Assembly (NCBI GenBank): GCA_964556755.1
Contig: CAZKXI010000004.1
Span: forward strand, 1 to 64,000
DNA length: 64,000 bases
DNA from: UBA4085 sp964556755
Lineage (GTDB): Bacteria > Acidobacteriota > Aminicenantia > Aminicenantales > UBA4085
Reading direction: 5' to 3'
Part shown: positions 1 through 8,118 of the stretch, piece after piece
Layout: every line of letters starts with the position of its first letter
Numbering within the stretch: the first letter of the stretch is position 1
Translations under genes and position numbers: made by a program
The notes under the pieces: generated by a model
Database searches by the model: none
Told to the model about the DNA's origin: nothing
What the model saw: the letters and a program-made list of their open reading frames with translations, nothing else

Positions 1-58
1 CGGTGGCTAAAGGAGCATAAGCCCAAGCGTCACTAATCTACTGGACGAGTTCACGCGC

Positions 59-88
59 TTGACTTCCCCGCGCGGGGCGGGCTATAGT
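59..88 (+). promoter_or_regulatory. Sigma70-type promoter of the kinase gene
   Basis: TTGACT at 59-64 and TATAGT at 83-88 are separated by 18 bp. Transcription would start near 95, giving a leader of about 97 nt before the GTG at 192. Nothing recognisable lies in bases 1-58. Confidence 0.6.
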
Positions 89-191
89 CCCGCCAGAGGG
101 ATTCATTGTCGCGAGCGAGCGGGAGAGGGGGATTCGTCCTCGGCCGTCGGGTCGGGCCCTGGCTGGCCCGTGCTCATGTCCGGAGGGGGCG

Positions 192-2084
192 GTGAACTGC
201 CCCAAGTGCCGCACCGTCAACCCGGCCGGGACGCGCTTCTGCGGCCACTGCGGCCTGGATCTGCGGCCCTCCGACTTCCCGACCGCGACCCTGTCCACCT
301 CGATGCGCGAGATCGCCCGGGGGAGCCTCATCGCCGGCCGCTACGAGATCATCGAGGAGATCGGGGCCGGCGGCATGGGCCGCGTGTTCAAGGCGTATGA
401 CCGCCGCCTGCAGGAGCCCGTGGCGGTCAAGATCATCCGGCCGGAGATCGGCGCGGACGCCCAGGCCATGGAGCGCTTCGACAACGAGATCCGGCTGGCC
501 CGCCGCATCGCCCACAAGAACGTGGCCCGGATGTTCGACGTCGGCGAAGACGAGGGCACGTCCTACATCACCATGGAGTACGTCTCCGGCGAGGATCTCC
601 GCGGCCTCATCCAGCGGATCGGCTGGCTGCCGATCGCCAAGGTCCTGGCCGTCGGCCGCCAGATCGCCGAGGGCCTGGCCGAGGCCCACGCCCTGGGCAT
701 CATCCACCGCGATCTCAAGCCCCACAACATCATGATCGACCGCGAGGGGAACGCCCGGATCATGGACTTCGGCATCGCCCGCTTCGTCAAGACCAAGCGG
801 ATGACCGAAGTGGGCATGCTGGTCGGGACTCCGGAGTACATGCCGCCCGAGCAGATCGAGGGCGGCGACGCCGACGCCCGGTCGGATATCTATTCGCTGG
901 GCATCATCCTCTACGAGATGACGACCGGCCGCCTCCCGTTCACCGGGGACACGCCGCTGGCGGTCGCCATGAAGCAGAAAGGGGCCCTTCCCGCGCCGCC
1001 GCGAAGCCTGAACGCCGAGACGCCTCCCTCTCTGAACGGGCTGATCCTGCGCTGCCTGGAGAAGAAGCCGGACAAGCGCTTTCCCACGGCCGCCGCGCTG
1101 GCCGCCGCCCTGGCGGCCATCGAGAGGGATCTGTCCACCGCGGAGCGCGCCGTGCCGCTGCCGGTCCACCGGCCGACCCGGGACGTGACCATCCATTTCA
1201 ACATCCGGCGCGTCATCACCCCCGTCGCGGCCTTGGCCCTCCTGGCGGCGGCCGCGGGAGGGATCTGGTGGGCGCTGGCCCGGCCGGGCGCCCCGACCGC
1301 GGTGCCCGCCGAACGGCCGCGGACGAACGCCGCGGCTTCTCCCGCCTCGCCATCGGACGGTCCGTCCCCCGAGAAGCCCGCGGAGAAGGTTGGGGTCGTC
1401 GGGAGCCCGGATTCCGGCCGGCCCGCCGAAGGATCATCGGGAGCGGACCGAAACCCGGGAGAGAGCCAGAATCCGGCTCCCCAGCCTCTCCCGGCGGGGG
1501 AGAAGGCGCCGGCCGCCAAGCCCCCGACGACCCCACCCCTCCTGAAGCCGGCCGCTTCGCCGGGCACAGCCCCGGCCGCGCCCAAGCCATCGCCCGCCGA
1601 ATCGGCCTTGGCCCGATCCCGCTCCGCCTGGGCCAGGGGTGACGCGGAGGCGGCGGCCTTCTCGGCCCGGGAAGCCCTGGCGGCCGACTCCGGAAACGCC
1701 GAAGCGAGGAGGATGCTCGAAGCGGCCGAGAAGCGGCTCGATGAGAAGGCCATCGCGGACCTGGTCGTCCTCTATGATCAGGCTCTCGACAGCAACCGGC
1801 TGCCGGCCTTCTATCGGACCTACGGCTCCCCGGCCCTGGCCGCGGAGGTCCGCCAGGACGCCGAGACCGTAGCCGCGCTCTTCTCCCGCTTCGATTCCTC
1901 CGTCTCGGGCCAGCGGCTGACCTGGTCGGGCCGGGACGCGGCCGAGATCAGCTTCGAGCACAAGCTGCTGGGATATGCCAAGGAAGGAGGGGCCGAGCAG
2001 GCCCTCTTCCAGGGCCGATTGAGCTGGAAGGTCGAGAAGAGGCAGGGCCGCTGGGTCATCGCCTCGATCCGAGCGGGATCCTAA
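192..2084 (+). CDS. Zinc-ribbon Ser/Thr protein kinase, membrane-anchored
   Basis: A eukaryotic-type (Hanks) kinase that phosphorylates Ser/Thr of unknown partners. The N-terminus is a zinc ribbon (C3, C6, C17, C20). The kinase domain follows at about residues 50-320 with glycine loop GAGGMGRVF, catalytic Lys80, HRDLKPHN (Asp174) and DFGIAR (Asp192), so all catalytic residues are present. A Pro/Ala-rich stretch follows one membrane helix at about 340-363, and a C-terminal domain of roughly 110 residues ends the protein; this could be NTF2/SnoaL-like but I do not recognise it firmly. The topology would put the kinase in the cytoplasm and the tail outside. The GTG start is chosen because GGAGGGGG ends a few bases upstream and the zinc-ribbon cysteines begin at residue 3. 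The next gene starts 24 bp downstream, suggesting an operon with an exported SH3/barrel protein. Confidence 0.93.
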   Translation: MNCPKCRTVNPAGTRFCGHCGLDLRPSDFPTATLSTSMREIARGSLIAGRYEIIEEIGAGGMGRVFKAYDRRLQEPVAVKIIRPEIGADAQAMERFDNEIRLARRIAHKNVARMFDVGEDEGTSYITMEYVSGEDLRGLIQRIGWLPIAKVLAVGRQIAEGLAEAHALGIIHRDLKPHNIMIDREGNARIMDFGIARFVKTKRMTEVGMLVGTPEYMPPEQIEGGDADARSDIYSLGIILYEMTTGRLPFTGDTPLAVAMKQKGALPAPPRSLNAETPPSLNGLILRCLEKKPDKRFPTAAALAAALAAIERDLSTAERAVPLPVHRPTRDVTIHFNIRRVITPVAALALLAAAAGGIWWALARPGAPTAVPAERPRTNAAASPASPSDGPSPEKPAEKVGVVGSPDSGRPAEGSSGADRNPGESQNPAPQPLPAGEKAPAAKPPTTPPLLKPAASPGTAPAAPKPSPAESALARSRSAWARGDAEAAAFSAREALAADSGNAEARRMLEAAEKRLDEKAIADLVVLYDQALDSNRLPAFYRTYGSPALAAEVRQDAETVAALFSRFDSSVSGQRLTWSGRDAAEISFEHKLLGYAKEGGAEQALFQGRLSWKVEKRQGRWVIASIRAGS

Positions 2085-2108
2085 AGGACCGTCGGCAGGA
2101 GGAAGGAC

Positions 2109-3212
2109 ATGGCTATGAGAAGACCGCTGCTGGCCGCGGCGATCGGGTTGGGACTGGCCCTGGCGGCGCTGCCCGCTCTCAGCCAGGAGGCCGTCCAGAT
2201 CAAGGTCGTCGCGGCCGGCGCGGTGATCCACGCCAAGCCCGACGCCTCGAGCCAGGCGCTCGATCGCCCGGCCATCGGCACTCTTCTGGCCCTGGCCCGG
2301 CGGCTGGGGGACTGGTACGAGGTCCGCTTCCAGTCCAGGCTGGGGATGGTCCTGACCGGATACATCTTCCACAGCGCGGTCGAGGCGCCGCCGGAGAAGA
2401 AGGTCGAACCCCCGGCCCAGGCCGAGAACCCTCCCGTCGCTCCGCCGGCGGCCAAGCCGGTCCAGGAGCCGGTCCGAGAGCCGGCTCCGGCGCCGGCTCG
2501 AGCGCGGACGCCGGGCCGGAAGATCCTCCAGATCGGGATCGGCGGCTTCGTCTCCCGGACCCAAGTCGGCGATTCGCGGACCGACGAGTTCCCTTTCCGC
2601 GATGAGGCTCTGACCATCAAGGACGCCTTGGGCGATGCCGGCCTGGCCGGATTGGACATTCGGGTCGGCTTCCTTCCCTTGTCCCTGCTCGAAGTGGAGG
2701 CGTCTTACCAGGCCTCCTCCCAGACGCTGAAAGGGACCTACCTGATCGGGGTGCCGAGCTTGCTCTTCTACGGCGATATCGCCACGGACGAGATGGAAGA
2801 GGATATGTCCTACAAGAATTCCATGTTCGGCCTCAGCCTGGTCCTGCACCCCCTGAACCGGGGAGCCGTGAGGCCGTACCTGGGGATCGGCCTGGCTTTC
2901 TGCAGCGGCAGCCTGCGGGCCCTCAAAGACATCCATTTCAACGAGACGTACTTCTCCGATTACAGTCACAAGGTCGAGATCACCAAGATCGAATATGAGC
3001 CCGCCAGCCTCAAGGCGACCGGCTATCTGGTCAAGGCCGGCCTCGACGCGGCCCTGGCTCCGGTCCTCTTCCTCTTCGCCGAGGCGGCCTATGTCGGCGC
3101 TCGCGACTCCTACGAGCTGCCCCTGATCACCGATTTGAACAACAAGAAGGTCACCCGGTCGGCCGAGCTGGGAGGCGTTCGAGGCGTCTTCGGCCTCCGC
3201 ATCCGCATCTGA
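2109..3212 (+). CDS. Exported SH3-like plus outer-membrane beta-barrel protein
   Basis: A 367-residue protein with a signal peptide (cleavage likely after ALPALSQ), a bacterial SH3-like domain at about 28-92 (conserved YEV and GYI segments), a Pro/Ala-rich linker at about 95-135, and a C-terminal half with alternating hydrophobic beta strands, conserved glycines and a terminal aromatic/hydrophobic strand typical of small outer-membrane barrels. SH3 domains of this kind often bind peptidoglycan, so the protein may tie the outer membrane to the wall; this is inference. Start ATG follows AGGAGGAAGGAC. It lies 24 bp behind the kinase gene and is probably co-transcribed, so it could report on or respond to the kinase. 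The exact family is not recognised. Confidence 0.85.
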   Translation: MAMRRPLLAAAIGLGLALAALPALSQEAVQIKVVAAGAVIHAKPDASSQALDRPAIGTLLALARRLGDWYEVRFQSRLGMVLTGYIFHSAVEAPPEKKVEPPAQAENPPVAPPAAKPVQEPVREPAPAPARARTPGRKILQIGIGGFVSRTQVGDSRTDEFPFRDEALTIKDALGDAGLAGLDIRVGFLPLSLLEVEASYQASSQTLKGTYLIGVPSLLFYGDIATDEMEEDMSYKNSMFGLSLVLHPLNRGAVRPYLGIGLAFCSGSLRALKDIHFNETYFSDYSHKVEITKIEYEPASLKATGYLVKAGLDAALAPVLFLFAEAAYVGARDSYELPLITDLNNKKVTRSAELGGVRGVFGLRIRI

Positions 3213-3222
3213 TCCCGGCTCC

Positions 3223-3252
3223 TTGACGGTCCGCGGCGGCGCGGGGTATGCT
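3223..3252 (+). promoter_or_regulatory. Promoter of yigZ, leaderless layout
   Basis: TTGACG (3223-3228), 18-bp spacer, TATGCT (3247-3252). Only 8 nt separate the -10 box from the ATG at 3261, and no Shine-Dalgarno is visible, so the transcript should begin at or within a couple of bases of the start codon. Confidence 0.6.
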
Positions 3253-3260
3253 CGGCCCCG

Positions 3261-3869
3261 ATGAACGTCATCAGTCGTGAGGGCCGGGCCGAGATCGAGG
3301 TCCGGCGCTCCCGCTTCCTGGGCCGCTCGTTCCGGACGACGGATCCCGAGTCGGCGGCGGGCCTTCTCCGGCGGATTCGCCTGGAGAGCCGCGATGCCAG
3401 CCATCACGCCTGGGCTTGGCGGATCGGGCCGGCCGCCGAGCTGGCCCGGGCCAGCGACGACGGCGAGCCGTCCGGCACCGCCGGGCCGCCCCTTCTCAAT
3501 GTCCTGGCCCGGCGCGAGGTGACCCATGTCCTCCTCGTGGTCAGCCGCTGGTTCGGCGGCACCAAGCTGGGCGCGGGCGGGCTGGCCAGGGCCTACGGAG
3601 AGGCGGCCAAGGGGGCCATCGAGGACTCGCGGATCCGCCCGCTCCGCTGGATGGTCGCCTATCGGGTGGAGGTTCCCCACCCGGCCCTGCCCTCCTTCGA
3701 GCGCTATCTGGCCGGGCAGGGATTTGAAGTCCTCGGCCGCGAGTTCGCGGAGGCCGCCGGCCTGACCATCCGGCTTCCCGCGGACCGGGAAGAAGCCTTC
3801 CGCTCGTTCTATCTCAGCCTGGTCAGCGGGCGCGGCCTTTGTCGCGAGGTGGGGCGGGAGCTCGCCTGA
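3261..3869 (+). CDS. yigZ: YigZ/IMPACT family protein
   Basis: A 202-residue member of the UPF0029/IMPACT family. It shows the family blocks SHHAWAWRIG, ASDDGEPSGTAG and VVSRWFGGTKLGAGGLARAY in the N-terminal domain (about 1-120), followed by the usual C-terminal ferredoxin-like DUF1949-type domain. YigZ proteins are cytosolic; their biochemical role is poorly defined (proposed translation or nucleic-acid-related). The start is secure because the family N-terminus begins here. There is no ribosome binding site; see the promoter at 3223-3252. It runs toward galK, with 11 bp between the two stop codons. Confidence 0.95.
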   Translation: MNVISREGRAEIEVRRSRFLGRSFRTTDPESAAGLLRRIRLESRDASHHAWAWRIGPAAELARASDDGEPSGTAGPPLLNVLARREVTHVLLVVSRWFGGTKLGAGGLARAYGEAAKGAIEDSRIRPLRWMVAYRVEVPHPALPSFERYLAGQGFEVLGREFAEAAGLTIRLPADREEAFRSFYLSLVSGRGLCREVGRELA

Positions 3870-3880
3870 TCTTTCCCGTC

Positions 3881-5053
3881 TCAGGGGCGGCGGACCAGAC
3901 GGGCCCCGGCGGAGGGGATCACTTCGCGGGGCTCGATGGCGTGCCCGTACTCCCGCTCATAGGCTTGAGCCAAGGCTTGCCCGGCGGCCGGAATCCGCTC
4001 CGACTCGACCAGGGCCACGATGCTGCCGCCGAAGCCGCCGCCGCTGAGCCGGGCGCCCAGGACGCCCGGAATCGTCCGGGCCGCCTCGACCAGGGTATCG
4101 AGCTCGGGACAGGAGTTCTCGAAGTAGATCATCGAGCTCTTGTGGGACTCGAACATGAGGCGGCCGAATCCGGCCGTGTCGCCGTCCTCCAGCATCCGCA
4201 CGCCCTTGAGGACGCGATCATTCTCGCCGATCGGGTGGGCGGCCCGCCGCCAGACCGCGGGATCGAGGACGCCGCGGTGCGCCTCCAGGTCGTCCCAGGA
4301 GACGTCCCGCAGAGCCCGGACTTTCGGACCCAGGGCCCGGCCGAAGTAGGCGGCGGCCTCCTCGCAGCGCTGCCGCCTCTCGTTGTACTCGGAATCGACG
4401 AGGGCGTGCTTGACCGCGGTATGGGCGACCAGAAAGGACGTCCCCGGGGGCAGGGCGACCGTCCGGACCTCCAGGCTACGGAAGTCGGTGAAGACCAGAG
4501 CCTGGGAGCGGCCGAACAGGCTGGAGATCTGGTCCAGGAGCCCGCACTTGACTCCGGCGTATTCGTGCTCGGCTCTCTGCCCGATCCGGGCCAATTCGAG
4601 CGGCTCGGGCTCGAGGCCGTAGAACGCCGCCATCGCCAAGCCGGAGGCGATCTCCAAGGCGGCCGAGCTGGACAGCCCGGCCCCGATGGGGATGTCGCCG
4701 ATCTGGGTTCCCAGGAAGCCTTGGGGCTCGAAGCCGAAGCGCTCCCGCAGAAAGGCCAAAACCCCGCGGCTGTAGTTCGACCAGCGGTCTTCGTCGGAGC
4801 GGCCCGGATCGGCGGCGGAGCAGACCGCCGTCCGATCGAAGTCGGCCGAGTACAGGCGGCAATCGGCCGAGCCCGAGCCGGTCAGGCCGTAGGCGACGCC
4901 GGAGTCAATGGCGGCCGAGAGGACGAAGCCCTCATTGTAGTCCGTGTGGTTGCCGAGAATCTCCACCCGGCCGGGAGCATAGGCGATCGAGCCGGGCTCG
5001 ACCCCGTAGCGGTGGAGATGCCTCTCGACCAGGCGCTCGATCAAGGCGTTCAT
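3881..5053 (-). CDS. galK: Galactokinase
   Basis: A 390-residue GHMP kinase that phosphorylates galactose to galactose-1-phosphate with ATP (Leloir pathway, cytoplasm). Diagnostic motifs: the galactokinase signature PGRVEILGNHTDYNEG at about 28-43, the GHMP ATP loop PIGAGLSSSAALE near 140, and the C-terminal motif GARLSGGGFGGS near 340. Full length for the family. ATG at 5053 follows GGGAGGAGG. No galT, galE or galM is present in the window, so this is a solitary galK. A promoter with a consensus -35 lies just upstream, divergent from the nucleotidyltransferase gene. Confidence 0.97.
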   Translation of the reverse strand: MNALIERLVERHLHRYGVEPGSIAYAPGRVEILGNHTDYNEGFVLSAAIDSGVAYGLTGSGSADCRLYSADFDRTAVCSAADPGRSDEDRWSNYSRGVLAFLRERFGFEPQGFLGTQIGDIPIGAGLSSSAALEIASGLAMAAFYGLEPEPLELARIGQRAEHEYAGVKCGLLDQISSLFGRSQALVFTDFRSLEVRTVALPPGTSFLVAHTAVKHALVDSEYNERRQRCEEAAAYFGRALGPKVRALRDVSWDDLEAHRGVLDPAVWRRAAHPIGENDRVLKGVRMLEDGDTAGFGRLMFESHKSSMIYFENSCPELDTLVEAARTIPGVLGARLSGGGFGGSIVALVESERIPAAGQALAQAYEREYGHAIEPREVIPSAGARLVRRP

Positions 5054-5086
5054 GGGCCTCCTCCCGGCCGGCGGCGGCGGAGATCG

Positions 5087-5115
5087 AGGATAATGCCGCC
5101 CGCCGGAGATGTCAA
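5087..5115 (-). promoter_or_regulatory. Promoter of galK
   Basis: On the minus strand a perfect TTGACA (5115-5110) is followed after 17 bp by TATCCT (5092-5087), giving a leader of about 25-30 nt that contains the GGGAGGAGG ribosome binding site. The -35 is the left arm of an inverted repeat TGTCAA-cggaa-TTGACA (5110-5126). Confidence 0.65.
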
Positions 5116-5116
5116 C

Positions 5117-5142
5117 GGAATTGACAGACGGAATTGACAGAC
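5117..5142. repeat. Perfect tandem duplication of 13 bp between galK and pcnB
   Basis: The unit GGAATTGACAGAC occurs twice back to back (5117-5129 and 5130-5142). Each copy carries TTGACA, so two plus-strand -35-like boxes are created beside the minus-strand one of galK. No convincing -10 box stands 16-18 bp downstream of either copy (best is CAAACT at 5157). Confidence 0.85.
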
Positions 5143-5190
5143 GCCCCCGGATGTCGCAAACTACAGCCTTTATCGGAACGAATCACCAGC

Positions 5191-6471
5191 ATGCATGATC
5201 CCGCCAGCCCGGCTCCGCGCGGCCACGACCGCGTCATCCTCGAGGCGCCCCACCACGGGATCGACCGCTCGGCCATCGATCCGGACGCTCTCAAGATCAT
5301 GGACCGGCTGGACCGGCAGGGCTTCCTGGCTTGCCTGGTGGGGGGAGCCGTCCGCGACTTGATGCTCGGCCGTAAGCCCAAGGACTTCGATATCGCCACC
5401 GACGCCCGGCCGGGGCAGATCAAGAAGCGCTTCGCCAACGCCTACGTCATCGGCCGCCGCTTCCGGCTGGTCCACGTCCATTTCCCCGGCGACAAGGTCA
5501 TCGAAGTGGCGACTTTCCGCCGGGAGATCCCCCGCGAGGAAGAGGAGGCCTTGGCCGCCCGGGAGGCCCGCGGCGAGGCGGTCGAGCCCCTCGATCCCTA
5601 CGGCACGCCCCGCGAGGACGCCTTCCGCCGCGATATCACCATCAACGCCCTCCTCTACGACGCCGTCCTGGACGCCGTCATCGATTACACGGGAGGCCTG
5701 GACGACCTGGCCCGCAAGAGGGTTCGCGTCATCGGCGATCCGCAGACGCGCTTCGCCGAAGACCCGGTCCGCATCTGGCGGGTCGTCCGCCACGCCGCCC
5801 GGCTCGACTTCACCATCGAGGAGGCGGCCGAGAAGGCCATCCGGTCCCAAGCCGCCCTGGTGGCCGGTTGCGCCGGGGCCCGCCTCTATGAGGAGCTGAA
5901 CAAGGACTTGGCCGGCAGCACCCGGCCCGTCCTGGAAAAGCTGCGCCGCTACGGCCTGCTCCGGCACATCCTGGGCCCCTTGGGCCGGGACTACGAGGCG
6001 GACGCGGCCCTCTTCGCCCGGCTGTTGACCCTTCTCGACCTCCGCGAGCGTTGCGGAATCCGCCCCGTCAAGGCCGGGCCGGGGGACGTCTACGCCCTGC
6101 TCTTCTATCCCTGGGTGGAGAGGCTCTTCGCCCGGGGCGAGATCGACATCGGCCGGGTGCTGCACGATGAGATCCAGGACCTGAAGACCGAGGCGACCAT
6201 CCCCAAGCTGGTCCGGGCCGATGCGGTCCAAATCCTGTCGCTGGCCGGGGCCATGATCCGCGGCTTGCGGACGGGCCGGATCCGCTGGTCGATCCAGAAG
6301 CGGGCCCACTACGCCGCGGCCGAGAGGCTCTTCTTCCTGGTCACGGAAGGAGCCCCCTCCGGCGACGGCAAGACTTACGAAGCCCTCTTCCGCCGGACCT
6401 TCCCTCGCGGCGGCATCGGCGACCGGCCGCGCCGCCGACGATCCCGCCGCCCCCGCCCTCCCCGGGACTAG
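5191..6471 (+). CDS. pcnB: Poly(A) polymerase / CCA-adding-type nucleotidyltransferase
   Basis: A class II polynucleotide nucleotidyltransferase of about 426 residues from the ATG at 5191; an earlier in-frame TTG at 5134 lies inside the tandem repeat and is not credible. The head domain has LVGGAVRDLMLGRKPKDFDI with the catalytic Asp pair in DFD, then VIGRRFRLVHVHF and IEVATFRRE. The GRRFRLVHV block is characteristic of the poly(A) polymerase I branch rather than of dedicated CCA-adding enzymes, though bacterial assignments by sequence alone can be wrong. The RNA-binding signature is around YDAVLDAVIDYTGGLDDL and RIWRVVRHAARLDF. The product adds AMP residues to RNA 3' ends (decay) or repairs tRNA CCA ends. 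The C-terminus is Arg-rich, as in PcnB. Confidence 0.88.
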   Translation: MHDPASPAPRGHDRVILEAPHHGIDRSAIDPDALKIMDRLDRQGFLACLVGGAVRDLMLGRKPKDFDIATDARPGQIKKRFANAYVIGRRFRLVHVHFPGDKVIEVATFRREIPREEEEALAAREARGEAVEPLDPYGTPREDAFRRDITINALLYDAVLDAVIDYTGGLDDLARKRVRVIGDPQTRFAEDPVRIWRVVRHAARLDFTIEEAAEKAIRSQAALVAGCAGARLYEELNKDLAGSTRPVLEKLRRYGLLRHILGPLGRDYEADAALFARLLTLLDLRERCGIRPVKAGPGDVYALLFYPWVERLFARGEIDIGRVLHDEIQDLKTEATIPKLVRADAVQILSLAGAMIRGLRTGRIRWSIQKRAHYAAAERLFFLVTEGAPSGDGKTYEALFRRTFPRGGIGDRPRRRRSRRPRPPRD

Positions 6472-6699
6472 CCGCTCTTCTCCCATCTCCGGGAGACAAG
6501 GGCGAATCGCACCCGAAGCCGTCCTCGCGAGGACCATTGAAGCAACGTCCTGGCGAGGGCTGCACAAGCTCCGCCGGGACGACTCAGGCCCGCCAAGAGC
6601 GGAACCGTTCTATACGAGTCGCGGATCGTTCGCGGGCCTTGTACCCTCGCCCTCGAGGGTATACACCAAACCGCCTCCCGAAGATGGGAGATGAGCCGA
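6472..6699. other. Intergenic region with two palindromes between convergent pcnB and nuoN
   Basis: 228 bp without a gene. It contains a perfect 14-bp palindrome GTCCTCGCGAGGAC (6521-6534) and a stem-loop near 6641-6663 with arms ACCCTCG / CGAGGGT and a CCCT loop. Neither has a T-tract, so they are at best weak or factor-dependent terminators for the facing genes. Confidence 0.45.
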
Positions 6700-8118
6700 T
6701 TAGAAGAGAGGAGCGGCGGCTTGGCGGATGAGCCCGAGAAGGGCCGAAGGGAAGATGCCCAGAAGCAGCGTCCCGGCGGCCGTCAAGAGCAGGACCAGCA
6801 TGACGGCCGGGTGGACGGCTTCGATCTCGACGTCCGGCGCCGGGTCCCGCATGTAAAGGGCCACGACGACCTTCAGGTAGTAGGCTACGGCGACCAGGCT
6901 GAGGATCACGGCCAAGACTACGATCGGAGTCAGGCCGGCTTGAACGCCCGCCGAGAAGACCAGCCACTTGGCCAGGAAGCCCGAAGCGGGGGGAAATCCG
7001 GCCAGGGAGAGGAGCTGGATGGTCAGAGCGGCGCCGATCCACGGATGCCGAAAGCCGGCCCCGGCCAGGTCGTCGAGGCGGACGAACTCGCGGCCGGAAC
7101 GAGACATCGCCGTCAGGGAGGCGAAGGCGCCCAGCCCCATGATCGTGTAGGCGGCCATGTAGAAGAGGAGCGAAGGGCCGTCTCCGGCCAGCACCGCGAT
7201 CAGCATGGTTCCGGCGTGGGCGATGCCGGAGTAGGCCAGGAGGCGCTTGAGGCTCAGCTGGCGAAGGCCGGCCAGATTGCCGATGACCAGGCTGGCCGCC
7301 GCGACGCCGCACAGAAAGAGAAAGCCGGGGCCCGCCGTCGCGGCTTCCCCAGGCGCGGCGGCGGCGAGGCGGAGGAGGACCAGGAAAGCCGCCGCTTTAG
7401 GAGCGACGGCCAGGAAGCCGGCGGTGGGCGTGGGCGCTCCCTGGATGACATCCGGGGCCCACATATGGAAGGGGACCAAGGCCAGCTTGTAGGCCAGTCC
7501 CAGAATAAAGAGCCCGACGCCAAGCCAGGCGGCCGGGTCCGGTCCCAGCCGGGATGCGGCCGCCGAGATGTCGAAGCTCCCGCTCCGGCCGAACAGGACG
7601 GCCAGGCCGAAGACCATGAAGGCGGCCGCGAAGCTGCCGGTCAAGAAGTACTTGACCGCGGCTTCCGGGGCGACGTCGTCGCCCCTCTTCAGCCCGGTCA
7701 TGCCGTAGGCCGAGACCGAGAATACTTCCAGTCCCAAGAAGACGATCAACAGGTCCCGCGTCTGGACCATGATCAGAAGTCCGGCCGAGGCCAGGAGGAG
7801 GAGCCCGTAGAATTCGCCGAAAGCCGCGTCTAGGCGATGGCTCCATTTCCAGCCGAAACAGATGGCCGCCGCGGCCGCGCCGAGGATGAGGCCGCCGGTG
7901 AAGAGGGCGGCGTCATCCAGGCGAAGCAGGCCGCCGAAGGCGGATCCGCCGCGGCCCCATTGGCGGGCGGCGAGGGCGGCCGATGCGGCCAGGACCAGCA
8001 GGGAGAGAGCGGCCAAGAGAGCCTTGGTTCTCCTCGGCCGGAAGGCGTCGGCCAGCAGGACGAGGATGGCTCCCCCGGCCAAGGCGGCCAAGGGCGCGGC
8101 GGCGGCGAGGGCGCTCAT
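6700..8118 (-). CDS. nuoN: NADH-quinone oxidoreductase subunit N
   Basis: A 472-residue proton-pumping antiporter-like membrane subunit of respiratory complex I, with about 14 hydrophobic segments. The conserved helix block reads FHMWAPDVIQGAPTPTAGF, matching the NuoN/Mrp-like motif region, and the lysine-containing helix VAPKAA follows. Last gene of nuoJKLMN; its ATG overlaps the nuoM stop by 4 bp (ATGA), indicating translational coupling. It ends facing pcnB. Confidence 0.96.
   Translation of the reverse strand: MSALAAAAPLAALAGGAILVLLADAFRPRRTKALLAALSLLVLAASAALAARQWGRGGSAFGGLLRLDDAALFTGGLILGAAAAAICFGWKWSHRLDAAFGEFYGLLLLASAGLLIMVQTRDLLIVFLGLEVFSVSAYGMTGLKRGDDVAPEAAVKYFLTGSFAAAFMVFGLAVLFGRSGSFDISAAASRLGPDPAAWLGVGLFILGLAYKLALVPFHMWAPDVIQGAPTPTAGFLAVAPKAAAFLVLLRLAAAAPGEAATAGPGFLFLCGVAAASLVIGNLAGLRQLSLKRLLAYSGIAHAGTMLIAVLAGDGPSLLFYMAAYTIMGLGAFASLTAMSRSGREFVRLDDLAGAGFRHPWIGAALTIQLLSLAGFPPASGFLAKWLVFSAGVQAGLTPIVVLAVILSLVAVAYYLKVVVALYMRDPAPDVEIEAVHPAVMLVLLLTAAGTLLLGIFPSALLGLIRQAAAPLF

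Noticed and set aside
1434..3680. 748-codon minus-strand open frame across the kinase, barrel and yigZ genes
   Set aside because: Spans three well-supported genes and their intergenic regions; composition is that of a reversed GC-rich frame.
5134..5190. TTG at 5134 as the pcnB start
   Set aside because: It lies inside the 13-bp tandem repeat with no ribosome binding site; the conserved protein is complete from the ATG at 5191.
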